In this document: one piece after another, positions 44,228 through 55,320 of the stretch | Layout: every line of letters begins with the position of its first letter | Numbering within the stretch: the stretch's first letter is position 1 | Origin: Zygophlyctis sp. KS116 | Lineage: Eukaryota > Chytridiomycota | DNA length: 56,130 nt | Direction: 5' to 3' | Assembly (NCBI GenBank): GCA_054661495.1 | Contig: BAAFSQ010000041.1 | Coordinates: forward strand, 1-56,130 | Notes under the pieces: generated by a model | Database searches by the model: none | Told to the model about the DNA's origin: nothing | Seen by the model: only the letters and a program-made list of their open reading frames with translations | Program-made: the position numbers and the translations under genes

Positions 44228-46807
44228 TTATACTGATGATGCAAGCTGACTTGCATCTATTCCTAGTCCAAGGGCTGTCAAAAATAAATCAACGTTAGCA
44301 AGAGCTTTGGCATCTGTGCTCATTTTTGCAGTAGCAATAATATTATCTCGAACTTCAGATACAAGCACTGTTTGCTGATCTACATTGGTCGCACAAACTG
44401 CTAATGAAGCCAAGAATTGCCAAATATAAATCTCTCCCGGAAGGGATTCTTTATCAGATTTTTGTGCAGGAAATAGTGATGAGAAACTTCCCTGGATGGA
44501 AGAAAACAAGAAGTTGTATATATCATTCCTAATAAATAAGTAAAAATATCGTACCAAAGAGTTAAATCATTTTCATTAGGTCCTTCGGCCCCTTTTTGGA
44601 AGGCTCCTTGCCTTAATAATTCAGCTCGTGAAAGAAAGGCAGTCAAAAATGCAAGACCAATCTTGCTTGTGGCAACCCAAACCATATTGTGCCGCTCCAA
44701 AATTGTTTTCATTAGAGAATTGACCGAATCAAGACCTATTTCAGATACATAATCAACAAATGGAGGTATAACATATGCCATAAAGGTATCAATCTTTTCA
44801 ATTAATGCATTTGCTGTCCTACCTCCAACTTTTCAGTACTGACGGGCAAATTAGCAATTTCAACACACTCTAAGCGACACATTAAAGTGCTAAAAAGTTT
44901 AAATTGCTGGTCAGGATTGAGATATTTTAAAACCCGCGGAATGATCCTTATACCCTTTGAATACTTCAAAAAAAATCCAAAAGCGTGAGGAAGACTGGCA
45001 AATGAACTCTTTCAATAAATACCTCAATGAAACTGGACGTGAAAGCCCCAAATTTACCCACAGTTCTTTCAATTTTTCATCAAACTTTTCATGCCAGGGA
45101 GTTAAATAAATAATAAACTTACCACTCTAAATTTTCTTCATTTTCTTTTTCACTTCTTTTTAATGATTCCAACTCTAGAATATTATCATAAACTCTTTCA
45201 ATTGAATTTAAAACACTTTTGGGCGACAGAGAGAATTCCACTTTTGATTTTTCCTATTTTCTTTACACTCTTTAATATACCTTTGAAGAAGAGAATCCAG
45301 TATCCAAAGACAATACCTGTCTTGGATTTCTTGAAGACAATACAGAAATTTTCCCGAGAGCTCCTTCCAATGACACTATTTTCTTAAAACATAATAAATT
45401 ACTTGGTCCCTTAACTTCTGTAATTTTTGACTTTCTCTTTTCAATCAGTCTTGTCATTTGCTGTTGAATTTTATTAACCCCCGAGGCCCGCTTTTTACTT
45501 TTACCAGACTCTTTAACTGGCGCCTCTTCTGGCTTTTTTGAAAAACTCGAATAAATTTCATAATAAAAATCATCCTTCATTGGATCATTCGATATCAATT
45601 GCGAAATCTGAATTTTTGCTATTAATTCCTTTTCCCATTTTGTAATAAAGACATCCTTTTTTCTTGCACTTCTCCCATCCGATTCCTTTTTATAAAAGAA
45701 ACCCTGCAAATTCTTATTTTTTGACTTATCCATTCTTCTTTCTGCCTGTGAAGCTCTTTGAATTTTTTCTAAATGTACTCTATTCTTTTTCTCTTTAACA
45801 TTTGTCAAATTCTCCCTAGAGTCTTTCTTGGAGTCTACTTTAATTTCCTTTGGAATCTCTTTCTGAATTTCCTTTTGATTCACTGCAGTTTCTTTAAGAG
45901 CTTCTTGAACGTTTGGCGTTACTTCCACTTTACGAATTTCTTCCACCTTTCTCTGACTTTTTAGAAGATTTTCTACATCTTCCATTGTCATCATATTTTC
46001 AATCTTTACTTGCCGCTGACCCATTGGAGCATGTCCCATTCCTGGCATTGACATTTGCATGGAAATATGTTGTGGCATTGCCATTTGCATAGAAATAGGC
46101 GCTTGATTTGGCATTGATAGTCCAACTTGCCCCATTTGCATTTGTCCGATCGGCATTCCTCCCATTGTAATTCCTCCCATTCCCAATGGAATTTGTCCAT
46201 TGTGTATTCCTCCTGCAGACAGAGACATTGGCATCCCAACAGGAGGTGCCATAGTTGCATGTTGAATATGTCCTGGATGCATCCCAGTCCAAGACTGAAG
46301 CTGCTCATGAGGTAAAAGTGTTGGTGGAATAGATTGTGAGGCTGGCAGGTCTAAAGACAAATCCCCAAAGGTTTCATCTAAATTTTCATTTCCAGATTCT
46401 AATTCTAGTATCATAGAAATAGGCGCTTGATTTGGCATTGATAGTCCAACTTGCCCCATTTGCATTTGTCCGATCGGCATTCCTCCCATTGTAATTCCTC
46501 CCATTCCCAATGGAATTTGTCCATTGTGTATTCCTCCTGCAGACAGAGACATTGGCATCCCAACAGGAGGTGCCATAGTTGCATGTTGAATATGTCCTGG
46601 ATGCATCCCAGTCCAAGACTGAAGCTGCTCATGAGGTAAAAGTGTTGGTGGAATAGATTGTGAGGCTGGCAGGTCTAAAGACAAATCCCCAAAGGTTTCA
46701 TCTAAATTTTCATTTCCAGATTCTAATTCTTGTATCTGATCTTCCAAGTCATTCTCATATCTAGACTCCAAAAGTGCGTCTAAATCGTCCAATTCCTCCA
46801 AATTCAT
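44228..46807 (-). CDS. PAT1: Pat1 (PATL1) mRNA-decapping activator
   Basis: Six exons on the minus strand (46807-45281, 45253-45123, 45094-45023, 44994-44823, 44793-44554, 44527-44228); 813 residues, frame closed. Pat1 links deadenylated mRNA, the Lsm1-7 ring and Dcp2, and forms P-bodies. N-terminus: acidic MNLEELDDLDALLESR, then a Met/Gly/Gln-rich low-complexity region containing two identical 108-residue copies. The middle is Lys-rich. Conserved C-terminal alpha-fold: EGALGKISVLSSRNPRQ, FLKYSKGIRIIPRVLKYL, and LTLWNDIYNFLFSSIQGSFSSLFP, the family signature. The second intron (45095-45122) only works with a TG acceptor (see findings). It converges on the ARL13-like gene with 12 bases between stops. 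Confidence 0.9.
46088..46735 (-). repeat. 324-bp direct tandem duplication inside Pat1
   Basis: Two adjacent copies offset by exactly 324 bases, identical by eye across the unit, with divergence only at the borders (46407 versus 46731). The reading frame is kept, so 108 residues are doubled (from ELESGNENLDETF to MPNQAPISM). Perfect identity points to a very recent event or an assembly artefact. Confidence 0.92.
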
Positions 46808-46882
46808 AACTTTTATTAGGAAATAAAATGCGAATAAATATGGAATAAGAAACACGCTCTTAGTTAGACGCGAAATTTTAAA

Positions 46883-48771
46883 ATGTCGCGATTACGATTG
46901 GATATGGAACAAGTCGACTCAACTCGGCTATCAAGTAATGAAATATTAGATACTGCCACTGTAGAAGAATTCATGGCAGAAATAGAAAGTGACTCTGGAT
47001 CACAGGAGATTGTTCCAAATCAGGAAAATTCAGAAAAATTAATCATGTCCGAAAAAGTATCAGCAAAGAGTACTCATGATCTCGTACAACAGCAGCCCCA
47101 AGAACAGTCAAAAAATAATAACGATGAAATTTTAGATGCGCCTGATCAAAGATTGGACGAATCGGAGACTAAAAAAGATGAGATCAGGACAAATGAGATT
47201 AAGGACGATGATTTAAATTTGTTTTTTAAAAAAGTATCTCTAGGACAAATACATTTATCAGATAAAGACATCAACGATATTAAAGATACTAGAATTATGG
47301 AAAATGATGATAATATAAATAAGGATCAACCGAATAATATTAAAATTGACTTTGGCGTACAAGAAGTAGTAGAGGAAATTAAAGGTGAACTATATGGAGA
47401 GAATTTGGAAGATTTCTTTCAAAAGGTTCAAATAGATCAGCAATTATATGACGAGTATGGTAATCTATTGACAAAACCAAAGTCTATCTTTACTACACTT
47501 GATAGATTTTATACGAGACCCCTATCATATTTAAAGTTGGATATTGTAAATTCAGCAGAATATACCAGACAAAGTCGAGCTTTGGATTCAGCATTGAATT
47601 TTCTTAATTCAAGAAAATGTAAAGACTTATTGGAAGAAGGTTTTCATTATATAGATCTAATATTTAAGAAGAGCCACCAGAGAGCTTAGGACTATTAACA
47701 GTAAATGTAAAAGATCCTGCAATCAATTATTCAATTGTTCCTCCAAAATCGAGAAAAGAATACAAGGAATCTCGATACAATAGGTGAGTTTAAAGTTGTA
47801 ACATGGTCAGGCCTTGGTTTATGTGGAGTATGACATTTATACAGGCCATTCTAGTGATCGTGTCATTTGTAATGAATTTTAATAATACGGGTGGAGTTAT
47901 ACAGACCGTTCCATTCAATCCTATGATTGGGCCAAATCCTGGAGTAAGTAAAATACAAAATATAACTCTTTAGATATTGATTACATTAGGCGCACGATAT
48001 ATGCCCTGTATGAGAAACGAGTCAGGGAATTGGAGTAGTATAATTTGTCCGGCAGGCGTTCTCGTAAAGCCTGCTGCTAATACTACATGCGGTTTGAAGG
48101 ACATTTGTAAATCTAATACTGAAAAGGATCAAAATCAATACTGGAGATTTATTACGCCAATGTTTCTTCATTCTGGAATTATCCATTTTATTTTAAATGC
48201 TGCCTTTCAGTTACGGGTGGCTTCGACTTTTGAACGAGAAATTGGATCATGGAAATTGGCCGCCATTTTTTTTGTTTCTGGGGTGGGTGGATTTATATTT
48301 GGAGCATCATTTAGTACTTCTGCAAAAAGTACACCGTCAGTTGGATCATCAGGTGGGCTTTTTGGAATAATTGCTTGCCTGACCTTGGATCTATTCATGA
48401 ATTGGTCGCTCCTGAAAAGTCCGAAAGTCGAAGGCTTTAAAACAGTTCTTAATATAGTAATCGCTTTTATTATGGGCTGGCTTCCAGGAGTTGACAATTT
48501 TTCTCATATTGGTGGATACATCTTTGGGCTTTTCATGGGATTCCTTTTAATGCCAAAAATTTACTTTTCAAAAGAAGATCGGATTAGGAAAACTATAATA
48601 CAGTATCTATCACTTCCAATTCTCATTTCATTATTGGCTGTATGCACATTTGGATTTTTGAAGAATAATGTTCAATGTCCATATTGTCAGTACCTCAACT
48701 GTGTGCCTGGTCTTCCGTGGTATCCTTTATTTGTAATCTTATTAAATAGGTGTGAACAAAAAGGGTTGTAA
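46883..48771 (+). CDS. Rhomboid-family intramembrane serine protease with long acidic N-terminus
   Basis: Four exons (46883-47639, 47669-47783, 47811-47943, 47974-48771), introns 29, 27 and 30 bases; 600 residues. The first about 290 residues are acidic and cytosolic, with two related motifs (LNLFFKKVSLGQ and LEDFFQKVQIDQ). After RPWFMWSMTF comes the first membrane helix, then NPMIGPNPGILITLGARYMPCM, the loop typical of fungal and animal rhomboids. The catalytic Ser lies in VGSSGGLFG and the His in FSHIGGYIFG; HSGIIHFILNAAF is the TM2 HxxxN-type motif. A Cys-rich lumenal end (CPYCQYLNCVPG) follows the last helix. It should cleave membrane-protein helices; substrates are unknown. Its 5' end is divergent with Pat1 across 75 bases. 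Confidence 0.9.
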
Positions 48772-48794
48772 ACTTGAATTTATTTTAATCAAAT

Positions 48795-50347
48795 CTATTT
48801 TTTGCCCATCATACTGAAAGAATTCTTTGATTTTGAATGAGCTTGTCTCTCAATTTCCTTGACATATTTATCTGGAACTCCCAATCCACGAAGCTCTTGA
48901 ATTTTCCTTTCCTTAATACTATCAATCTTTTTCTTTTGTTCCAGTCGTTTTTGGGCCAAATGAACTCCTTCTGCAAAGAAATCCTCACGTTCACGGCGAC
49001 GAACAACCTCTTTTTCACGGATTTGGGCCTAGAATTAATTGAGACTTTTAATACCTTGACTTCCAGTGCATATTTCTTATTCCTTTCAGCAGCTTCGATT
49101 TCTTCCTTTTTTAATTTTTCTTCTAGAGCTTTTTGACGAGCCAAATTCTCATAAAACTCTTGACGCATTTTATGTGCTTCAACAGCGATCGCATATTCTC
49201 TAGCTTCCTGTTGCTTAATTCTTTCTTCACGAAGTTCTTTTTCTTGTGAAGCATGTTTTTCAGCAGCGTCCTTCTCTTTTCTTCTCCATTCTCTTTCATA
49301 CGCCTCGTAAGCTCTTTGAACTCGAAGAGCATTTTGTTGAGCATTCTTATCAGTCATCTAAAACAATAAGTTTATTTTAAAATACCTTTTTTTGAGCAAT
49401 TCTTAGACGAGCAAGCTCCTTTTCACGATCTTCCTTTTTCTGTTTTGCCAACTGATCAAGTTCTTCTTCTCTCTTTTCCTTGTCTAAAATATATTGTAAA
49501 ACTTTTCGATCTTCCTCTTCTTCTGTCAATTTTTGTAATTTTTTTCTTTCAATCAGTTCTTGATTTGCTACGACTACCGCTTCCATTAAAGACTTTTGAG
49601 CGCTTATTTTATTCATTTTCTCCCTAACTTCTGCTTCTGCAGTGTCTTGCAATGCCTTTAACATAATTTTGGTTTCCTGATCTTTTTTATCCTGCTCTAA
49701 TAACAATAGTTCCTGTCTTTCCGTAATCTGTTGTCTAATTTTAGCGGCACCATTTTTCAATTCTTGCATTCTCACCTTTTCCTTTTCTTCAATTTTCTTT
49801 AATTCATTCACTCTTTCTAGCTCTGCCATTGCATCCAACCTTGCATCTTCATCCTTTTTCTCTTTTTGAATAAATTTCTTTTCTGCAACCTGTAGATCTC
49901 TTATAGAAACGCATTTCGCGTACAACATGAGTTCATTTAAATGTTTAATTTCATCTTCTTGCTCTTCCAATTGTAATTGAGCTTTTGCTAATAAATAATT
50001 TGATTTATCCTTTGCTTCTTGTTCTAATTCAGAGAGTTTAGCATTAGCAGTTCTCTCATGATCATAAAGTTCCATTTTTTCCTTTCGTACTTTAGCAGCT
50101 TCTGATAACTTTGATCTTTCAACTGCATTATCTTCAGACTGTTTTCTTAATTCAGAAGAGTTCATATAAACCGATGCATTCTATTTTTCTTAATATTTTA
50201 GATTACCTTGATCTTTAAAAGATCATCAGAATTTATAATTGCACTTGTAGTTTTTTTAAATTTAGACTGCGAATGTGGCACTAAAGTTCTAATATTATCT
50301 CTAGTAATAACAGTTATAGGTTTATCTCTTTTAAGAGTCTTTGACAT
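48795..50347 (-). CDS. CFAP45: CFAP45 (CCDC19) axonemal doublet inner protein
   Basis: Four exons on the minus strand (50347-50207, 50180-49386, 49357-49055, 49028-48795), introns 26-28 bases; 490 residues, almost entirely charged coiled coil. Recognised from ordered motifs shared with human CFAP45: VITRDNIRTLV near the start, VRKEKMELYD, LMLYAKCVSIRDLQVAEKKFIQKE, EREWRRKEKDAAEK, and the C-terminal KIQELRGLGVPDKYVKEIER. In other flagellates it lies inside microtubule doublets and stabilises beating. Its presence says that the organism has a motile flagellum at some stage. The start follows from the conserved N-terminal exon upstream of the 26-base intron. It ends 23 bases from the rhomboid stop. 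Confidence 0.92.
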
Positions 50348-50484
50348 TTTAGATGACGTAGATCGGAAGATTTTATCTTGTACTTATGAATTTGTGAATA
50401 CTCTACTGATAACACAAGAGACTGAAAGAGAAATTATAAGCTTTAAGTCTAATAAAATCCTTATAGTGTTATAAAATCCTTACA

Positions 50485-50513
50485 CCTAGTGGAACCATGC
50501 ACTATGCACTAGG
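50485..50513. other. 7-bp inverted repeat in the CFAP45/bS16m promoter region
   Basis: CCTAGTG and CACTAGG are perfect complements separated by 15 bases, with a direct repeat ATGCACT-ATGCACT-like element in the loop. It lies between the divergent starts of CFAP45 (50347) and bS16m (50573). Possibly a protein-binding site; no function is shown. Confidence 0.4.
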
Positions 50514-50572
50514 AGGGTTTAAAGTTGAAAAAATAAAAGGGCAAGGTTGTATTATCCGATAAGTCAAGTTCA

Positions 50573-51001
50573 ATGGTTGTAAAGATCAGATTATCTCGTT
50601 GGGGCTCATCACATAATCCATTTTATAAAATAGTTGCTATCCATGCCAAAAAAGCAAGAGATGGCACATATTTTGAAGATCTTGGGACTTATAATCCGAT
50701 TGCTGATTTAAAAGGAGTTAAACACATTTCTCTTAATATTGAAAGAATTAAATATTGGATCGGAGTTGGCGCTCAACCAAGTGATCGTGTGCATTGGTTA
50801 CTTTCTAAAATTAATTTACTACCTCAACATCCAAAATACTTGCAAGGAACTGGAAACTTATCTTTAACTGATCCAAAAACTTGGTCTTTAAAAGTGTCCG
50901 ATAATGGGAAAATGATCAAAATGATTTCACCACAAGACGCTATAGAACAATTTGCAGATATAGAAATTAAAAAACCTATAAAATATATTTCAAAAAGGTA
51001 A
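50573..51001 (+). CDS. MRPS16: Mitochondrial ribosomal protein bS16m
   Basis: Single exon of 142 residues. The bS16 fold is clear in the first 85 residues: MVVKIRLSRWGSSHNPFYKI, KARDGTYFEDLGTYNP, and ERIKYWIGVGAQPSDRVHWLL. The C-terminal 55 residues are an extension of the kind seen in mitochondrial forms. Basic N-terminus without a separate presequence. Its last 12 bases overlap, antisense, the last codons of the mL59 gene. Confidence 0.95.
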   Translation: MVVKIRLSRWGSSHNPFYKIVAIHAKKARDGTYFEDLGTYNPIADLKGVKHISLNIERIKYWIGVGAQPSDRVHWLLSKINLLPQHPKYLQGTGNLSLTDPKTWSLKVSDNGKMIKMISPQDAIEQFADIEIKKPIKYISKR

Positions 51002-51447
51002 ATCAGGTTTAGACTCTTGTTTTTCCTTCTTTTTTCCCTAGAAACAATTATAGAATTAGAAATTACCGCTTTCCATTCTGCAATCCTTTGATCCATTTTC
51101 TCCATATTTTGAGCTATTTTTTGTTGTCTTTTGAATTTTTCCAATTCATGGCCTTTACCGACTGGAAGGAAAACAGTCTCTGGAAGAGATTTATAGAGAT
51201 CTAATGGTGATTCCTCTTTAGCAAGTCCGATAGAAGATGGATCAATGTCTGCCATAAGACATGCTTCTCGGATTCTTTTTTGCATTCCAAATGAAATCTT
51301 TGGAGGGATATTGATTCCATTTCTTTTACAAGGAAGAAAATGTTGAGGCGGCGGAGGTGAAATAATGTAGCGGAGGACAGTGTCTGCAGGCATTCCTTTA
51401 GGGAATCTGATCCCATTGAAATTTGTAAGTTTCTGATAAGAATTCAT
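50990..51447 (-). CDS. Mitochondrial ribosomal protein mL59 (yeast MRPL25 type)
   Basis: Two exons on the minus strand (51447-51067, 51037-50990), 29-base intron; 142 residues. Order of motifs follows mL59: RYIISPPPPQHFLPCKRN, SFGMQKRIREACLMADID, and LPETVFLPVGKGHELEKFKRQQKI, where the yeast protein has LLPKGHKHELKLN. A Lys/Arg-rich helical end follows. The spliced frame ends at a TGA inside the antisense 3' end of bS16m; without splicing it would read on through that gene, which I consider spurious. Part of the large mitoribosomal subunit. Confidence 0.82.
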
Positions 51448-51570
51448 TCAAACCGTTAATAATAGGCCTAGGAATTTACTCTTTTTATGTTTAACAGCAA
51501 GGTCTTGCACTATAAACTTTTATAGGTCTTTAAGTCAGAAACGGATTAAAATCATTTATTTAATAGAGAT

Positions 51571-54255
51571 CTATTTCTTTCCATCGGGTAAAAGAGATTT
51601 ATCAATTCTAAACTTTCGCAAAACTAATAGCGCCGCTGAGCTAGGATTTCTATTGTAAATTTGAATACCAGTCGGACCAAGTACTTTTTCTAAAAGTGAG
51701 CAGGTAAAAGATTTGGAAATGGGTTGGTTCATAGAGTCTCGGTCTATATTAGAAGAAAGTGAAGATATAGTGGCTTGAATCTTTGAAAGTGACCAAACAG
51801 TCCCATTATTTTGCTCTTCAGAACTTTCATCTTGATTCTCTTCAGACATCATTACAGACCAAAATGGTCCAAAATGACCAACAATAACTAATGAATAATT
51901 CTTCTTTTCAAGATTTGTTAGTATTAGATCATAAGGTTTGTCTGATTTTGCTTTTTCATATGTAACAAGACATTGTCCAAACCCGTCTTTTTTAGAAATG
52001 GATTGAATGTATTCAATCATTTTAGAATCTTCCAAATCCATATCTCCTTGGCTTGAATTGGGTTTGTTTTGAGAATCAATGAGTGTAATGTGTAATATGT
52101 GAATATTTGCATTACGCAAGGATCCAATTCGAAGTGCAAAAAGTATAGATTCTCGATCATCAATTCCGCCAAAAAATGGAATAAGAATGTTGAGTGAGTT
52201 TAAGGATTGTTTTTGAACTCCAGGGTCAACTAAAACAGCAACTTTAACACGGCATTTTCGAATAAGCTGATCAGTGATCATATTTAGATGTGAAACAATA
52301 GAGTCTTCAACAATTTTGGGTCTTGATGATTCACCCAAACTGAGCCATGCAGATACAGATGTTGGTTCTGGTTCCTTACTAATTACCGTTGCCGGTTGGA
52401 GAGGGATGACTACAAGTTCAGATTGATTAGCATATGCAAGCTGAGCCAAATCCTTTGGGAATTCACTGATTCGTGACACAAGAAGGTGAGGTACAACAGA
52501 AATATGTTTAAGATCACCAAAGGCTTTAAATATATTTAGAGCAGGATCACGCATAATTGTAGCTTGTTCATTTGAAGCCAGTAGAATGGTAGACATACGT
52601 TCATTGATTTGTAAAAACCTTGCAGCATGAACCACTACTTTTGCACGATAAGTATCATCCCTTGAAACCATATCCGTAGGCCCCTGAACATACTGCATGA
52701 AATTCATTGTGGAAGGTACAAGACTACAGATTTAATCAATTATAACTCTTACCTTAAGCTAGGAATTCCAATTACCATATTGAGGTCTTTTTCTAAAGCA
52801 GATGCAAAACCTTTCTCATCAAGAATTTTAGTTTCCTCTGATAATGGAGGAGACAAATCAATTTGTGGAAATAGAACATCAATCAAAGGAGAAGTCATCA
52901 AAGTCGTACAAATTGCAAATAGCACCATAATTGCAAACATTTGAGTCGTGAGAATTCTGTTATCAAGTCCAATATTCAAAATAATTATTTCTACTAATCC
53001 TTTTGTATTCATTGCGCACCCAATAGCAAGCGATTCACGCCATCCTAATCCAGAAAGTTTAGCCGCAGATCCACAACCACCAATTTTGCCAATTGCAGCC
53101 ACCACAAATACCAGGAAGAAACATCCCCAGGCTATCCCTGAATCCAAAGAGCCAATATCTGTTTTCAATCCAGAAGCAGTAAAATACTACACTTTAAGTT
53201 TGGTAAAATTACTAGAGGCAAAAGAATAATCGACACAAAATCTTCAATCCGATGAGTCAAAGCAACTGCAAAACCTTGAAATTAAAATTGGAACTTTTAC
53301 CATTTTCTCTTGGTAAGATAATCCCCGTTAAAAAACCTCCAAATCTAAAAAATTAGAAAATACAATGGAGTTACATTGTGTGAATACCAATAGCATTTGT
53401 TACAAATGAAGACACCAACGTTAACAAGAATGCAGCCACAACCAATGGTTGAGAAATACTAGGAACACCATCAGCATATGAAACCTGATTTCCTTGATCA
53501 AAATGAATTTGTAATTTACGAATCAGCGGTGCCACAATAAAAAACATGATACCAGCAAATACCAATGTCGCTAGAAAAATATAAAGAGAGACTATAGGTT
53601 GCGAAGATCCTAACAATGCAATCACTAATGCTAAAAGAATCCAACAAGTTGCGTCATCAACTGCAGCAGCAGCTAAAATAATAATACCCATTCGAGAATG
53701 CGACAACTTTTTTTCAGTCAGAATCCTTGCTAATACTGGCAAAGCAGTTACAGACATTGCCACTCCAATAAAGAGTAGAAATTTGTAAAATTCAGGCTTT
53801 TCAATCCCTGAAAATTCCAAATTATTGTACATGAAATATGAAACAGCAACACTTGAAGCAAAAGGAAATGCAAATCCCCATATTGAAATCGTAAATGAAG
53901 TCTTTAGATTATTTAAAACTATTTTCATGTCCAATTCAAGTCCAATCAGCAACATGAATAAAATCAGACCGATATCTGCCAAGGCCTGTAATGGTTTCAT
54001 TGATCCATCCGGAAAGAATGTAGATCTAAACCAAGGCCATCGTCCAAGAGCCGTCGGACCAAGTAATATCCCACCGATAACTTCTGCAATAACAATCGGT
54101 TGATGAAGATAAGAAAATGGAAGAGAAATCATTCTACAAGTAAACAGAATAATCATAATTTGCATTAGTAATAATGATAGCTTTCCAGGATCATTAAATG
54201 CATTCCCTGTACTTATAAAGCCTTGAGCGAAATTATAACTTGGAAGTAAATCCAT
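51571..54255 (-). CDS. CPA2-type cation/H+ antiporter (Kha1-like) with cytosolic USP-like tail
   Basis: Five exons on the minus strand (54255-53374, 53343-53301, 53274-53213, 53186-52753, 52723-51571), introns 26-30 bases; 857 residues. About 12 membrane segments in the first 440 residues: QPIVIAEVIGGILLGPTALG, IGLILFMLLIGLELD, AMSVTALPVLARIL, and AAAAVDDATCWILL with the paired Asp residues of electrogenic exchangers. AMNTKGLVEIIILN carries the charged residues of TM10-11. The soluble tail (about 480-857) resembles duplicated universal-stress-protein folds, as in CHX/Kha1 proteins. Probable role: K+/H+ or Na+/H+ exchange across an endomembrane. The first ATG in frame is at 54255. Confidence 0.88.
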
Positions 54256-54294
54256 TAAACAAACGCCACTCAAAATGACGCTATAAGTACTAAA

Positions 54295-55116
54295 TTATAT
54301 TTTCCCTCCATTCTTTTCTAATAAAAGACTCTTTATCCAATCACTTCTTTCTAATGAATTTTCACAAGATACTATAATTTCTAAACCAGTAGAATCAATA
54401 ATCTTGAAACAATATTGATGAGTTTTTGATGATGGATCAATTTCTAGAATTCCAACCGCTAATTTTAAATCTAGTACTGTTTGAGCCACATATTCTGTTG
54501 AATTTTTATAAATTGTTAATAAATTTTTACGAAGAACAAACCATCTCTTTTTGAATGGTTTTCCTAAAGAATTTGATTGTTTCTTTAGATAACCACTTTT
54601 GACGACTGATTCTATTGAATTTTCCAATTGTTCTTGTACTGGACTAGATAATTCTAAATCAGAGTCTGAAGATTCTAGAGAAGAAATTTCCAAATTTAAA
54701 CAATTTCTTAGAGATTCCATCCAATGATTAAAATGTGAATCATCGGGGGCCTGAAGGTAAAAAGTTTTAGTTTTAGTGACTAGAGCAAATACAAAATCAC
54801 GCCTCCGCACAACTTTAGAAAGAGAGACAACATCTTTAAATTCTATAATTCCTAATAATTCATATTCCTTTTCATCCTTGTAATATAATAGTCTGTTTGA
54901 TTGTAAGATTATCCATCGTCTCTTCCACTTGAATTTTCCTTTTTTCATGAGAAATCCAGAGAAAATTGGAGTTTCAGGACCAATAAAGATTTCTTGAAGA
55001 AATTCAGAGCCGTCAGAGTCTTGTTCTTCCTGTGGAGAATCATGAGCACAAGTTTCCGTATCAATAGTATCAATATTAACAGGACTAACAGGATTATTAG
55101 TTTTTACGTTTTGCAT
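54295..55116 (-). CDS. Double PH-domain protein (TAPP/pleckstrin-like)
   Basis: Single exon of 273 residues. PH1 about 51-140 (IFSGFLMKKGKFKWKRRWIIL through HFNHWMESLRNCL) and PH2 about 174-268 (VVKSGYLKKQSNSLGKPFKKRWFVL through RSDWIKSLLLEK). Both keep the KxnKxR-type basic pair in the beta1-beta2 region and the terminal-helix Trp. The linker is acidic and serine-rich (SSLESSDSDLELSS). It should be a phosphoinositide-binding adaptor at membranes; the precise lipid is not readable. It lies 40 bases upstream of the antiporter on the same strand. Confidence 0.88.
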   Translation of the reverse strand: MQNVKTNNPVSPVNIDTIDTETCAHDSPQEEQDSDGSEFLQEIFIGPETPIFSGFLMKKGKFKWKRRWIILQSNRLLYYKDEKEYELLGIIEFKDVVSLSKVVRRRDFVFALVTKTKTFYLQAPDDSHFNHWMESLRNCLNLEISSLESSDSDLELSSPVQEQLENSIESVVKSGYLKKQSNSLGKPFKKRWFVLRKNLLTIYKNSTEYVAQTVLDLKLAVGILEIDPSSKTHQYCFKIIDSTGLEIIVSCENSLERSDWIKSLLLEKNGGKI

Positions 55117-55320
55117 TTTGAGGCAGTCGACCCTTGGCTTTCGGTCTCTTGGCTCTCTTTGCCGGTGGCCAATGTATGTTTTTTCTTTATTTACTCATGT
55201 TTATTGTTGGAATCTAATATTATCAAACGATCGTTCTAGAAGTGCCACTGATGCCACTCCACGGTTCAATCCACCCCCAATTAGCTGATCCACTATTCTC
55301 TTCCAAAAAAATAAAACAAA

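Noticed and set aside
46127-46639. Two identical plus-strand small proteins inside Pat1
   Set aside because: They are antisense shadows of the duplicated Pat1 segment.
50824-51066. Unspliced reading of mL59 running antisense through bS16m
   Set aside because: The extension has no resemblance to mL59, and a normal 29-base intron gives a short Lys-rich end.
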